Source: Sulfurimonas sp. HSL-1656
GTDB lineage: Bacteria > Campylobacterota > Campylobacteria > Campylobacterales > Sulfurimonadaceae
Direction of reading: 5' to 3'
DNA length: 64,000 bases
Assembly: GCF_039645585.1 (NCBI RefSeq)
Contig: NZ_CP147915.1
Coordinates: 1,426,001-1,490,000, forward strand
In this document: positions 1 to 8,820 of the stretch, in pieces
Position numbering within the stretch: position 1 is the first letter of the stretch
Layout: each line of letters starts with the position of its first letter
Translations under genes and position numbers: made by a program
Notes under the pieces: model-generated
Database searches by the model: none
The model's input: only the letters and a program-made list of their open reading frames with translations
Told to the model about the DNA's origin: nothing

Positions 1-1
1 C

Positions 2-1870
2 CCCTGGTGCGACGAAGCTTTTGCGCGCGCCCGCGAGGAGAACCGTCCCATTTTCATCTCCATCGGCTACAGCAGCTGCCACTGGTGCCACGTGATGGAG
101 CACGAGGTGTTCGAAGACGAGAGCATTGCCGCGTATCTGAACGAACACTTCATCAGTATCAAGGTCGACCGTGAAGAGCGCCCTGACCTCGACAAGTACT
201 ACCAGGAGGTGCACCAGCTGCTCAACCGCCGTGCGGGCGGCTGGCCCGCCTCCATCTTCTGCACCCCTGACAACAAACCCTTCTACGCCGGCACCTACAT
301 CCCGCCGACCACCCGGGAGCGCATGCTGGGCTTTACGGAACTCACAGAGATCATCGCCACCAAGGTGGCCGAGGGGGACGAAAAGCTCTTCCAGAACGCC
401 GACGAGATCCAGAACTACCTGAAACCCGAAGCGCGGCCGAAGGAGGCGACGGTCCTGAAGCCCTCCCTGGCCACCGGTTTCGTCAAGCAGGCACTGCACA
501 ACTTCGAGAGCGTGAACGGCGGCTTCTCCCATGAGCCGAAATTCCCGCACACCTCGACGCTGAACGCCCTGCTCGACATCGTGCTGCTCCAAAACGATAC
601 CGATGCAAAGAAGATGGTGACTCAGACGCTTTCGACAATGCACCGCGGGGGGATGTACGACCTCGTCGACGGCGGATTCTGCCGCTACAGTGTCGACCCG
701 GAGTGGCTGGTGCCGCACTTCGAGAAGATGGCCTACGACAACGGGCTGCTCTGCGAGCTCTATGCCCGGGCCGGGCGGATGCTGGACGATGCGTCCTATA
801 CCCGCACGGCCGCGGAGATCGCCGACTTCATGGCAACGAAGATGCAGGAAGACGGTCTCTTCTACTCCGCCAGCGACGCCGACAGCGAGGGCGAGGAAGG
901 CACCTATTTTATCGTGGCGTACGATGTCGCCAGGGCAGCGCTGATCGAGGACGGCTTCGCCGGGGATGACGCCGATGCGACCCTGGAGACCCTCCATGTC
1001 ACACCGGGCGGCAACTTCGAGGGCAAAAATATCCTCTGGCTCTCCGAGCCCGTCGAACGCCCCGGGTGGTTCGCCGCTGTCCGCGACGTCTTCCTCCGCC
1101 TGCGCAAGGAACGCAAATACCCCTTTATCGACCGCAAGGTCCAGACCTCCTGGAACGCGATGATGATCCGCGGCCTTTTCGAACTCGGCAAGATCGACCC
1201 AGCCTACAACGAAAAGGCGGTTTCAGCCCTCAAGGCCCTGCAAGCGTTCCTGATGCCGGACGGGATGCTTTACCACACCGCGCTCATTCACAGCACGCCG
1301 AAAATAGGCGCTTTCCTGGAGGATTACGCCTACCTGGGGACCGCTTTCGTCAAGGCCTATGAAGCGACCTACGACGAGACCTACCTCATGCAGGCGCAGC
1401 AGATGGCCAACCGCGCCCTGGAGACCCTCTACGACAACGGGCGCTGGTACTTCAGCAAGGGCGAGTTCATCACCGACGCCGACCCGACTGACAGTTCCTA
1501 CCCCGGCTCCGTCGGGGTCATGGTCGACCTGCTGCTGAGCCTCGGCATCCTTGTCGAGGAGAAGTACCGCCATTTTGCCTTCAAAACCCTGGAGTACTAC
1601 TCGGCGCGCCTGGCGAAGACGCCCATCTACTTCCCCTACCTCTTTAACCAGGCGCTGCGCTACCTCTTCGAGGACCTCGTCGTCAAAGCCGACGCCGAAC
1701 GGCTGGCATCGGCCGCAGGTAACCTCTCGGCAGTCACCTACCCCTATGTCCACGTCAAAGCAACCGACGACAATAATTATATGCTCTGCGGCGTCCAAAG
1801 CTGTTTTGCACAGCTCAAAAACGCCGATGAGATCGCCCCGACCATCAAGGAGAAGTTCTCGGCGTTTTAA
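2..1870 (+). CDS. DUF255 thioredoxin-fold protein (YyaL/SSP411 type), 5' end cut off by the window
   Basis: The frame is open from base 2, so the true start lies left of the window; 622 residues are visible. The hallmark motif CHWCHVM sits at about visible residues 26-32, just ahead of the first internal ATG at 92. This is the active-site segment of the DUF255 thioredoxin-like domain. The rest has the alpha/alpha-barrel character of the family, including a glycine- and tyrosine-rich segment ([18 protein letters not shown]) near visible residue 220. Full-length relatives have about 650-700 residues, so only a short N-terminus is missing. The molecular function of the family is poorly defined; a redox role is inferred from the CxxC. 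No terminator is evident before the convergent lipoprotein gene. Confidence 0.9.
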   Translation, partial: PWCDEAFARAREENRPIFISIGYSSCHWCHVMEHEVFEDESIAAYLNEHFISIKVDREERPDLDKYYQEVHQLLNRRAGGWPASIFCTPDNKPFYAGTYIPPTTRERMLGFTELTEIIATKVAEGDEKLFQNADEIQNYLKPEARPKEATVLKPSLATGFVKQALHNFESVNGGFSHEPKFPHTSTLNALLDIVLLQNDTDAKKMVTQTLSTMHRGGMYDLVDGGFCRYSVDPEWLVPHFEKMAYDNGLLCELYARAGRMLDDASYTRTAAEIADFMATKMQEDGLFYSASDADSEGEEGTYFIVAYDVARAALIEDGFAGDDADATLETLHVTPGGNFEGKNILWLSEPVERPGWFAAVRDVFLRLRKERKYPFIDRKVQTSWNAMMIRGLFELGKIDPAYNEKAVSALKALQAFLMPDGMLYHTALIHSTPKIGAFLEDYAYLGTAFVKAYEATYDETYLMQAQQMANRALETLYDNGRWYFSKGEFITDADPTDSSYPGSVGVMVDLLLSLGILVEEKYRHFAFKTLEYYSARLAKTPIYFPYLFNQALRYLFEDLVVKADAERLASAAGNLSAVTYPYVHVKATDDNNYMLCGVQSCFAQLKNADEIAPTIKEKFSAF

Positions 1871-1902
1871 ATGCGCCCGGGACTTCTTTACTCGGCCGTT
1901 CC

Positions 1903-2484
1903 CTACTGGTACTTTCTCATCAATTCCGAAGCATTAAAGTCACAGTTATCCATAGATGTACCTAGTAAACTGATGCTTTCGCCACTAAGATGATTATTAT
2001 ATTTTTCATATGCAAGAAAACGTTTATCGGTATTAAACTGGATTGGCCTAATTTCTTTGTATAGATTTCTGTATCTTTCGAGCCAATAAGAACGCCCATC
2101 AGCTTTCGCATTCAGTCTCCAATACGCTACGCAAGCAGTTGCTCTCTGCATAATAGGTAGATTTTCTTCTGCTCGTGATGGATCGGCATTGGTAAGTTGA
2201 TATGCACGAGCTGTCTGTATAAAGATCGCACGCTCAATAGGATGATTGTATGTCTTATAAATCCACCGTTCCACGTCATCCCTTACGCCGTCATTGTTGC
2301 TGTCGATCCCCAGCAGTGTATTTTTCCCAGCTTCTCCCGGATCGGGCGGAAGTGTATGCCCGTCTATGATTTCAACTCCTCCCGTCGAAGTATCTTTTGT
2401 ATCGTAGTCCCAACAGCCGGGTAGTGTCAGCAAAAGAATGAAGAATATCAGTAATTTTTGAAATCGCTTTTCAATCTGATTCAT
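1903..2484 (-). CDS. Tandem lipoprotein paralog D (last of four)
   Basis: 193 residues. A lipoprotein signal peptide ends in the lipobox LPGC (Cys at about residue 24). After it comes the block shared by all four copies: EIIDGHTLPPDPGEAGK, then GIDSNNDGVRDDVERWIY. The latter resembles the D-x-N-x-D-G-x-x-D-D loop of dockerin, thrombospondin type-3 or EF-hand calcium sites. The C-terminal half diverges from the other copies. The start overlaps the end of copy C by 14 bases, so translation is probably coupled. It is probably anchored in a membrane facing the periplasm. Function unknown. The gene is visibly more AT-rich than its neighbours. Confidence 0.75.
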   Translation of the reverse strand: MNQIEKRFQKLLIFFILLLTLPGCWDYDTKDTSTGGVEIIDGHTLPPDPGEAGKNTLLGIDSNNDGVRDDVERWIYKTYNHPIERAIFIQTARAYQLTNADPSRAEENLPIMQRATACVAYWRLNAKADGRSYWLERYRNLYKEIRPIQFNTDKRFLAYEKYNNHLSGESISLLGTSMDNCDFNASELMRKYQ

Positions 2485-3040
2485 TGAAGTATCCCATCAA
2501 TTCGGAAGCATCAAAATCACACTTTTCTTTTGTTGCAGTAGGCGCCGAAAAAACATCACCATCAAATTCTTCATTATATTTTTCATATGCCATAACACGT
2601 TCAGCAGTATTAAATTGTATGCCATTGATTTCATCTTCCAAGCTTCGGTATTCATCTAAACCAAATGTCTCATTTTGATCTTTAGCGTTATATGTCCAAT
2701 AAAATTCGCAAGATAATGCATCATTTAAATATTTTGTTGTTTCATGAGCTCTACTCGGTTCCATAATGACTTTTTGATATGCTCTCGCATTCTGTATAAA
2801 GATCGCCCGTTCAATCGGATGATTGTATGTCTTGTAAATCCACCGCTCCACGTCATCTCTCACCCCGTCATTGTTGCTATCGATCCCCAGAAGTGTTTCT
2901 TTCCCGGCTTCTCCCGGATCGGGTGGAAGTGCATGCCCATCTATGATTTCAATCTCAGCTGTCGACACATGTTCTGTATCAGTATTCCAACAGCCGGATA
3001 ACGACAGTAAGAGAATTATGATTGACAGTGCCTTTTGCAT
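2471..3040 (-). CDS. Tandem lipoprotein paralog C
   Basis: 189 residues from the ATG at 3040, chosen because an AAAGG Shine-Dalgarno lies 7 bases upstream. A longer frame reaches 3070 but overlaps the previous gene. Signal peptide MQKALSIIILLLSLSGC with lipobox LSGC, then the common block EIIDGHALPPDPGEAGK and the acidic GIDSNNDGVRDDVERWIYK loop. The N-terminal coding region and the 19-base spacer before it almost match those of copy B, which points to recent duplication. The C-terminal half is different. Function unknown. Confidence 0.75.
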   Translation of the reverse strand: MQKALSIIILLLSLSGCWNTDTEHVSTAEIEIIDGHALPPDPGEAGKETLLGIDSNNDGVRDDVERWIYKTYNHPIERAIFIQNARAYQKVIMEPSRAHETTKYLNDALSCEFYWTYNAKDQNETFGLDEYRSLEDEINGIQFNTAERVMAYEKYNEEFDGDVFSAPTATKEKCDFDASELMGYFNESD

Positions 3041-3059
3041 TGACATACCTTTTTTAACA

Positions 3060-3614
3060 TTACTCATCAAGTTGATCTATATCAACATCGCATTTATCGA
3101 GAGTTGAGCTACCCGCTGTAAATGTGTGTCCACCAAGGCTTTCCTGATATTTGAAATAAGCGTCGACTCTAACATCTGTATTAAACGCTCTATCTTTAAA
3201 GTCGGCATCATAAATTTTGTATGCAATATTTTCTGGCTTATATTTTTTTGTATAGTAAAACTTACAACTACCTGACTTATGCATGCTTTCAAATGTTTTA
3301 TTCTCCCATGCATGCTCAGGGTCTACCAAAATTTCCTGCACGGCCCGCCCATACTGCAACGCTATGGCACGCTCTTTTGCAGCATGTTCATAGCCGTTGA
3401 AACGATGGTAAATGTATCGCTCAAGATCGTCTCGCACTCCGTCGTTGTTGCTGTCGATCCCCAGAAGCGTCTCTTTCCCGGCTTCCCCCGGATCGGGCGG
3501 AAGCGTATGCCCGTCTATGATCTCAACTTCACCTGTCGAAGTATCTTTTGTATCGTAGTTCCAACAGCCGGATAACGACAGTAAGAAAATTATGATTGGC
3601 AGTGCCTTTTGCAT
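3060..3614 (-). CDS. Tandem lipoprotein paralog B
   Basis: 184 residues from the ATG at 3614 (SD AAAGG, 7-base spacing). The frame stays open to 3707 but would overlap copy A. Signal peptide MQKALPIIIFLLSLSGC, then EIIDGHTLPPDPGEAGK and GIDSNNDGVRDDLERYIYHRF. The YIYHRF variant after the acidic loop is shared with copy A, whereas C and D have WIYKTY, so the array forms two pairs (A/B and C/D). It is followed after 19 bases by copy C. Function unknown. Confidence 0.75.
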   Translation of the reverse strand: MQKALPIIIFLLSLSGCWNYDTKDTSTGEVEIIDGHTLPPDPGEAGKETLLGIDSNNDGVRDDLERYIYHRFNGYEHAAKERAIALQYGRAVQEILVDPEHAWENKTFESMHKSGSCKFYYTKKYKPENIAYKIYDADFKDRAFNTDVRVDAYFKYQESLGGHTFTAGSSTLDKCDVDIDQLDE

Positions 3615-3633
3615 TGACATACCTTTTTTTGCA

Positions 3634-4215
3634 TTACTCATCAAGTTTCTCAATATCAATATCGCACTTATCCACACTTTTTTTCCTTCCTGGGAAAGTG
3701 TGTCCACTCAATGACGAGTTAAAAGTAAAATAAGCTTTTAAACGTTGTTCTGTATTAAACACATGATCTTCAAATTCTTCATCAAATAAAGGATTTTGTT
3801 TTCTAAAATTGAGAAAATCGGAAAAGCTCTTTCCTTTTGTTCTCATCCTATAAAAATACCATTGACAGTCATGAGCTTTTTCCAGATAGTGAGATGTCCC
3901 ATTCTCATAACCATGTTCAGGATCAACAAGTATATTCTGAACGGCTCTGCCATACTGCAATGCAATCGCGATCTTCGTTTTCGGATACTCTTCTTTGGAA
4001 AAGCGGTGGTATATATAGCGCTCCACATCATCCCTGACTCCGTCATCGTTACAGTCGATCCCCAGAAGCGTCACCTTCCCGGCTTCCCCCGGATCGGGCG
4101 GAAGCGTATGTCCGTTGATGATTTCAACTTCACCTGTTGATGTGCCCTTTGTATCAGAGTTCCAACAGCCGGATATAAGAAACAGAAGCATAAAAATAAA
4201 TATTGGCTTCGTCAT
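3634..4215 (-). CDS. Tandem lipoprotein paralog A (first of four)
   Basis: 193 residues. Signal peptide with lipobox ISGC, then EIINGHTLPPDPGEAGK and GIDCNDDGVRDDVERYIYHRF; one Asn/Ser of the acidic loop is Cys here. It is the promoter-proximal copy. The 4216-4270 region upstream is very AT-rich and presumably holds the promoter of the array. Only weak SD bases (GGA) precede the ATG. The C-terminal half is unlike the other copies except for the shared ending with copy B (DID-LDE). Function unknown. Confidence 0.75.
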   Translation of the reverse strand: MTKPIFIFMLLFLISGCWNSDTKGTSTGEVEIINGHTLPPDPGEAGKVTLLGIDCNDDGVRDDVERYIYHRFSKEEYPKTKIAIALQYGRAVQNILVDPEHGYENGTSHYLEKAHDCQWYFYRMRTKGKSFSDFLNFRKQNPLFDEEFEDHVFNTEQRLKAYFTFNSSLSGHTFPGRKKSVDKCDIDIEKLDE

Positions 4216-4412
4216 GAGAATCCATTGATATTAATAGTGTTTTAATGTTTTAACATATTGATATTAAAGTTTTGTTAATTCTATCTGCTCCTCTTGGTAG
4301 ATACCCGTCGGAATCATTCCATTGTCAGTGCATCGAAATGGGAAATCACAAAAGCGGCGATCTCTGCATTTTTGAGGTGCACCCGGACATCCTACCGCCG
4401 CCATATCCGTGC

Positions 4413-4430
4413 TATAATCAGCCAAAGGAG
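4413..4430 (+). promoter_or_regulatory. -10 box and ribosome binding site of ppk2
   Basis: TATAAT at 4413-4418 followed by AAAGGAG at 4424-4430, 5 bases before the ATG at 4436. The predicted transcript would start at about 4425, giving a very short leader. Confidence 0.6.
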
Positions 4431-4435
4431 CATGT

Positions 4436-5389
4436 ATGGGCACAAAGCACGATATGCTGGGCACGGAACTGGAAACGGGCGAGATCCTCAAGGAGATCGT
4501 CCATGACGACCGCAGGATCGAAAGCGCCGAGGCGTTCGAGCGGGAACGGCGTGAGCACAACAAGAACGGCAAGAAGCGGGTCGCCGTCTGGATCCGCAAG
4601 AGCGTGATCGACTACGAGGATGAGCTCAAGCAGCTGCAGATCGAACTACTGAAACTGCAGAAACATGTCAAGGAGCAGGGACTGAAACTGCTGCTTATCT
4701 TCGAAGGGCGCGACGCCGCCGGCAAGGGCGGGACGATCAAGCGCATCACCGAACACCTCAACCCCCGCGGCGCGCGCGTCGTGGCGCTCAACAAACCCTC
4801 GGACGTTGAGAAGACGCAGTGGTATTTCCAGCGCTACGTCGAGCACCTCCCCAGTGCGGGCGAGATCGTCCTGTTCGACCGCAGCTGGTACAACCGCGCC
4901 GGGGTCGAACCCGTCATGGGGTTCTGTACCCAGGACGAGCACCAGGAGTTCCTGCACGAAGTCCCCCAGTTCGAGAAGATGCTCGTCAATGCGGGCATCA
5001 TCGTTATCAAGTTCTACTTCTCCGTCTCGAAAAAAGAGCAGGCGAAGCGCTTCAAGGAGCGCGAACGCAACCCACTAAAGCACTACAAGCTCTCCCCCAT
5101 CGACCTGCGTTCGCAGGAGCTGTGGGACAAATACACCATCGCCGAATACTCCATGTTTATGGCCTCGCACACCGAACACGCCCCCTGGACGGTCATTCAT
5201 GCGGACAAGAAGAAAAAAGCGCGGCTCAACTGCATCAAATACATTCTGAAACAGCTCGATTATCATGACAGGGTGGAGAAGAAAAAGTTGAAGACGGACG
5301 GTGAAACGCTCTATTCTGCAGATAGGATGATCGCCGCGTTCGACAGCAGCGTCGCCCTACAGCCCGAAAAGGCTGACAAAGGGGATTAG
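4436..5389 (+). CDS. ppk2: Polyphosphate kinase 2
   Basis: 317 residues, a normal length for a one-domain class I PPK2. The Walker A motif GRDAAGKGG lies at about residues 91-99 and the Walker B/lid region FDRSWYNR at about 147-154; the lysine- and arginine-rich lid includes KERERNPLKHYKLSP. PPK2 enzymes transfer phosphate between polyphosphate and nucleotides, usually favouring polyphosphate-driven (d)NDP phosphorylation; the direction here cannot be read from sequence. The start is set by AAAGGAG. It converges with thrC, and the two stop codons overlap by 4 bases (5386-5389), leaving no room for an intergenic terminator. Confidence 0.95.
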   Translation: MGTKHDMLGTELETGEILKEIVHDDRRIESAEAFERERREHNKNGKKRVAVWIRKSVIDYEDELKQLQIELLKLQKHVKEQGLKLLLIFEGRDAAGKGGTIKRITEHLNPRGARVVALNKPSDVEKTQWYFQRYVEHLPSAGEIVLFDRSWYNRAGVEPVMGFCTQDEHQEFLHEVPQFEKMLVNAGIIVIKFYFSVSKKEQAKRFKERERNPLKHYKLSPIDLRSQELWDKYTIAEYSMFMASHTEHAPWTVIHADKKKKARLNCIKYILKQLDYHDRVEKKKLKTDGETLYSADRMIAAFDSSVALQPEKADKGD

Positions 5390-6858
5390 ATAAAGTTCAG
5401 GATCTCCGCTTCGATCTGCTCTTTTTCGATGATGGTATCCTGGACGACCGGCTTGTCGAAGAGGGCCTTGATCATGTCGGGAATACCAATATTCGCTTCG
5501 GCGGCAATCGCGTTCAGGGCGTCGATGTCGTGCGTATCGATCTCGCCGGTGAGCGCGTTGGCGATCGTCGGGGAGAACTTCGTCCACTCGGCCGTGGAGT
5601 AGGCGATGGTTTTGAGTTCTTTCGTCGCGCAGCTCTCGTAGGCTTTGAAACAGGTCGCTGTATGCGGATCCATGAGATAGCCGTTTTCCAGCGCGATCTT
5701 GATGAACTGCTTGCCCTCGTCGCCCGTCGCAAAGTCCGCCGCGAAGAACTCCTGCAGCTTGGAGAGCTCCATCGTGCAAAGCTCGTAGTAGTGCTCGTTG
5801 TCAAGCTGCTCCATCAGCGCCTTCGTGCGCGTTTCGCCGAAGAGATCGTACAGGATGCGCTCGACGTTGGAGGATTTGAGGATATCCATCGCCGGCGACG
5901 TCGTGGCGACGACGTGGGCGTCGCGCAGGTCGTATTTGCCCGTCGTAATGAGGCGTGTCAGGACGTTGTTCTCGTTGGAAGCGATGATGATCTTCTCGAC
6001 CGGCAGCCCCATCTTCATGGCGTAGTAGCCGCCCAGGGCGTTACCGAAGTTGCCGCTCGGCACATCCAGGTAGACCTTCTCGCCCATCGTGATGGCACCC
6101 TGGCGCACCAGCTCGAGGTAGCTGTGAATGTGGTAGATGATCTGGAAGATGATCCGGCCGAAGTTGACGGAGTTCGCCGCGGAGAGGGAGGTGTTTTTCT
6201 CCTTCAGTGCCGCTTTGAAGGTGTCGGAGCCGAGCAGGCGCTTGAGGGCACCCTGGGCATCGTCGAAGCTCCCCCTGATGCCGATCACTTTGAGGTTTTC
6301 AGCATCCTCGGTCACCATCTGCAGGCGCTGAACGTCACTGGTACCGCCGTCGGGGTACATACACGCGACCTTGACGTTGGCGCGGTTTTTGAACGTTTCC
6401 AGCGCCGCCGGTCCCGTATCGCCGCTCGTCGCTGCAAGAATCAGGTAGTTCTCGTTTCTGGCCTGCGCAATGGAAGAGAGCACGACGCCGAAGGGCTGCA
6501 GCGCCATGTCTTTGAAGGCGCGGGTCGGGCCGTGGTAGAGTTCGCTGACATAGAGGTCCTCTTTGACCTTGACGACCGGGACGGGGTTGGAAGGGTCGTC
6601 AAAAGCGTCGTAGAGCGCAAGCGCCTCGTCGATGACCGCTTCGTCGATGTCGATCCCGAAACGCGTGAGCATATCCTTTGCCATCGTCTTGTAACTGCTG
6701 CCCAGGTGCTTTTGCAAGAAGGTCTCGCCCAGCTCCGGAAGCGCTTCGGGGACGTACAGCCCGCCGAAAGAGGCGATCGGGCTCAAAATCGCCTGGGAGA
6801 AGGTTACTTTTAAAGGATGGGTTCCGTCATTTCCACGTGTCTCGATAAACTGCATCAT
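5386..6858 (-). CDS. thrC: Threonine synthase
   Basis: 490 residues, the long Gram-negative type. The N-terminus (TRGNDGTHPLKVTFSQAIL) and the PLP lysine segment GPTRAFKDMALQ, at about residues 112-123, are diagnostic, as is SGDTGPAALE for phosphate binding. It converts O-phosphohomoserine to threonine in the cytoplasm. A TATAAT on the minus strand at 6884-6889 gives a leader of roughly 20 bases. A second ATG follows immediately (MMQ). Confidence 0.95.
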   Translation of the reverse strand: MMQFIETRGNDGTHPLKVTFSQAILSPIASFGGLYVPEALPELGETFLQKHLGSSYKTMAKDMLTRFGIDIDEAVIDEALALYDAFDDPSNPVPVVKVKEDLYVSELYHGPTRAFKDMALQPFGVVLSSIAQARNENYLILAATSGDTGPAALETFKNRANVKVACMYPDGGTSDVQRLQMVTEDAENLKVIGIRGSFDDAQGALKRLLGSDTFKAALKEKNTSLSAANSVNFGRIIFQIIYHIHSYLELVRQGAITMGEKVYLDVPSGNFGNALGGYYAMKMGLPVEKIIIASNENNVLTRLITTGKYDLRDAHVVATTSPAMDILKSSNVERILYDLFGETRTKALMEQLDNEHYYELCTMELSKLQEFFAADFATGDEGKQFIKIALENGYLMDPHTATCFKAYESCATKELKTIAYSTAEWTKFSPTIANALTGEIDTHDIDALNAIAAEANIGIPDMIKALFDKPVVQDTIIEKEQIEAEILNFI

Positions 6859-6912
6859 CTTCGCTTTGAAAAAATTTTTCGCAATTATAGCGAAGCGGGA
6901 GTTAGAGGCGCC

Positions 6913-8385
6913 CTAAACGAAACGGTAGCGTTTTTCGGCAAAATCGACGACCCTGCCCCTGCGTACCTGAACCCCTTCCGAAGCCAGCAGTGCGATCTTG
7001 CCCCGGACACCGCCCTCGCCCGAATAGCTGCCGACACGGCCATCACTGCGGACCACACGGTGGCACGGAACCTCCGGAGCATACGGATTGCAGCCCACGG
7101 CCGTACCGACGGCGCGGACCGCATTTGTGCCCAGATAAGCCGCCAGGTCCCCGTAGGTCGTCACCTTCCCTTTCGGGATGCGCTTCAGCGCCTCCCAGAC
7201 CGACTGCTGGAATGGGGTGCCCTGCATTCGGGGCTCGCTTGTACCTCTCACAGTCTGCGTGTCGTTCCTTCCGGCCGTCCACTGCCCGATCCGGAACACG
7301 ACGAACTCGGCCGGCCGCACCGCTGCGGCACCGATTTCGACAACCAGCCGCCCGTTATCGACATCATCCTGTGTCATCGTCGTCCGGTCGCACCGGACAA
7401 AAAAAGCCTCCTCCGGCTTGACACCTCTCAACGCTCCTTTGCGCCACTCTGCGTAAAGAAAGTTTGAGACGGCCCCTTCTACCTGCGACCAGAGCGGTTC
7501 GCCGTTGGGTTCGAACACGGCCCACCGGGTGCCTTTATCAATGGACTCCTCCAGGTAGAAGAGGAAGCGGCGGACATTGACATACTTCCACTCCGAACCC
7601 GGCGGGGCGATGGTCCGTGCACCCCACACCAGGATACCCCGTCCGGGGAAACTGAGGATGCAATTGATCCCTTCCGGGTTCAGCAGGGCCTGCTCATTCT
7701 GGGTAATGCCCCGCTCCAGAGCTGCGGCCCCGTTAACAAGCGCATTCGCCGGTGCCTTGAAGACGCCGCGTTTCCCATCAATCCTGGCGTAGATCCCTGC
7801 GACGGCACCGCTGGGCGGCACCGGTTTTGTCTCCGTGACCGGGTTCCCGTCACTGTCAACCGTTTCAACCCCCATGACAATCCACGGGTAGTAGAGTGCA
7901 CCGATCCCCTTCTCTGACCCGAGACGGCTTTTCTGGGCCCTTACCGTCGCGACGTCCGCCCCCGCAATGCTGTCTAAAATACAGAAGCGATCCCCCGCCG
8001 CTTCGCAGTGGGCGATCACTGCCGACTGCACCTCGTAGGTGCTCGCACCGGGGATGCAGACAATGCCCACTTCATCAACCTGTTCCAGTGCCGTCAGTCC
8101 AGAACACAGGCTGTTATGATCTTCGACATTGACAACATAGCAGCGCTGCCCGCCGTTGGCAAAAAAACTCTGCAATGCCGGTGCAAGCCAGGGGGTGTCG
8201 TCGCTGTAGCGGCCGTACGTATCCGTAAACTCCCGCCAGGAGGTTATCAGCACGGCAGCGCCGCGTCTGTTCGGCAGCGCTGCAACGCCGACAAACCCTG
8301 CCGTAGCGGTCGACACCCCTGCGATAGGGCTTGCCCCCGTCGCCATCGCTTCCACGTAGATCCCGGGGGAATTCAGTGTTGCCAC
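6913..8385 (-). CDS. Fusion: contractile tail sheath protein + O6-alkylguanine-DNA alkyltransferase
   Basis: 490 residues in one uninterrupted frame. Residues 1-382 are a complete-looking phage tail sheath protein: N-terminal PGIYVEAMATGASPIAGV, FFANGGQRCYVV, PEGINCILSFPGRGILVWGART, KYVNVRRFLFYLEESI and the sheath ending PAEFVVFRIGQW. From about residue 387 (MQGTPFQQSVWEALKRIPKG) it is an Ogt/MGMT domain: KVTTYGDLA, the arginine-finger helix AVRAVGTAVGCNP, and active-site PCHRVV with Cys441, ending at the normal MGMT C-terminus. Start is GTG with AGGAG 6 bases upstream. No other tail or injection-system gene is nearby. Both domains look intact. A GTG and an ATG near the junction could allow separate translation of the repair domain, but the SD there is poorly placed. 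Confidence 0.85.
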   Translation of the reverse strand: MATLNSPGIYVEAMATGASPIAGVSTATAGFVGVAALPNRRGAAVLITSWREFTDTYGRYSDDTPWLAPALQSFFANGGQRCYVVNVEDHNSLCSGLTALEQVDEVGIVCIPGASTYEVQSAVIAHCEAAGDRFCILDSIAGADVATVRAQKSRLGSEKGIGALYYPWIVMGVETVDSDGNPVTETKPVPPSGAVAGIYARIDGKRGVFKAPANALVNGAAALERGITQNEQALLNPEGINCILSFPGRGILVWGARTIAPPGSEWKYVNVRRFLFYLEESIDKGTRWAVFEPNGEPLWSQVEGAVSNFLYAEWRKGALRGVKPEEAFFVRCDRTTMTQDDVDNGRLVVEIGAAAVRPAEFVVFRIGQWTAGRNDTQTVRGTSEPRMQGTPFQQSVWEALKRIPKGKVTTYGDLAAYLGTNAVRAVGTAVGCNPYAPEVPCHRVVRSDGRVGSYSGEGGVRGKIALLASEGVQVRRGRVVDFAEKRYRFV

Positions 8386-8426
8386 GGCATGCTCCTAGTG
8401 TGCCGGTGCCGAAACGGGGAGCCGTT

Positions 8427-8747
8427 TCACTTCACACTCGCCTGAAGCCACGCCAGGTAACTGTCGTTCCCCGCGACGATGGGGGCAGCGATGATCTCGG
8501 GGACGTCGTACGGGTGCAGCGCCTCGATACGCGTTTTGAGACTCTCGAAGGCGGCTGCGGTCGTCTTGATGATAAGTAGCATCTCTTCGTCCTCGCAGTA
8601 TTCGCCTTTGAAAATGTAGTGCGACATCACGGCAGGGAGGCGGTTGACGCAGGCGCAGAGCTGCTCCTTTACCACGGCTTCGGCAATGTCTTTGGCGCTG
8701 AGTTCGTCGGGGCACGTACAGTAAACGATGATCGATTCGGTTTTCAT
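8427..8747 (-). CDS. cutA: Divalent-cation tolerance protein CutA
   Basis: 106 residues, the usual CutA length. Typical features are the N-terminal YCTCPDELSAKDIAEAVVKEQLCACVNRLP, the central KGEYCEDEEMLLIIKT strand and the HPYDVPEIIAAPI motif. CutA forms PII-like trimers and binds copper; its physiological role is uncertain. It lies upstream of the sheath-alkyltransferase gene on the same strand with a 41-base gap, so the two are likely co-transcribed. The -10 box lies 6 bases from the ATG, suggesting a leaderless message. Confidence 0.93.
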   Translation of the reverse strand: MKTESIIVYCTCPDELSAKDIAEAVVKEQLCACVNRLPAVMSHYIFKGEYCEDEEMLLIIKTTAAAFESLKTRIEALHPYDVPEIIAAPIVAGNDSYLAWLQASVK

Positions 8748-8753
8748 GATTTC

Positions 8754-8759
8754 ATTATA
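8754..8759 (-). promoter_or_regulatory. -10 box of cutA (leaderless spacing)
   Basis: TATAAT on the minus strand ends 6 bases before the cutA ATG at 8747. A start about 7 bases downstream falls on the start codon itself. No Shine-Dalgarno is present. Confidence 0.5.
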
Positions 8760-8809
8760 GCGTTTATCGCAAAGACGGCCTGCGCAGAAAAAGAACAGCT
8801 ATCATAAAA

Positions 8810-8815
8810 TATAAT
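8810..8815 (+). promoter_or_regulatory. -10 box of the NnrU/MddA-like gene (leaderless spacing)
   Basis: TATAAT ends 5 bases before the ATG at 8821 and no Shine-Dalgarno is visible, so transcription would begin at about the start codon. Confidence 0.5.
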
Positions 8816-8820
8816 ACATT

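Noticed and set aside
6913-8385. Remnant of a full prophage or contractile injection system around the sheath fusion
   Set aside because: Flanking genes (thrC, cutA, ppk2) are ordinary chromosomal genes; no tube, baseplate, spike, ATPase or integrase sequence was found.
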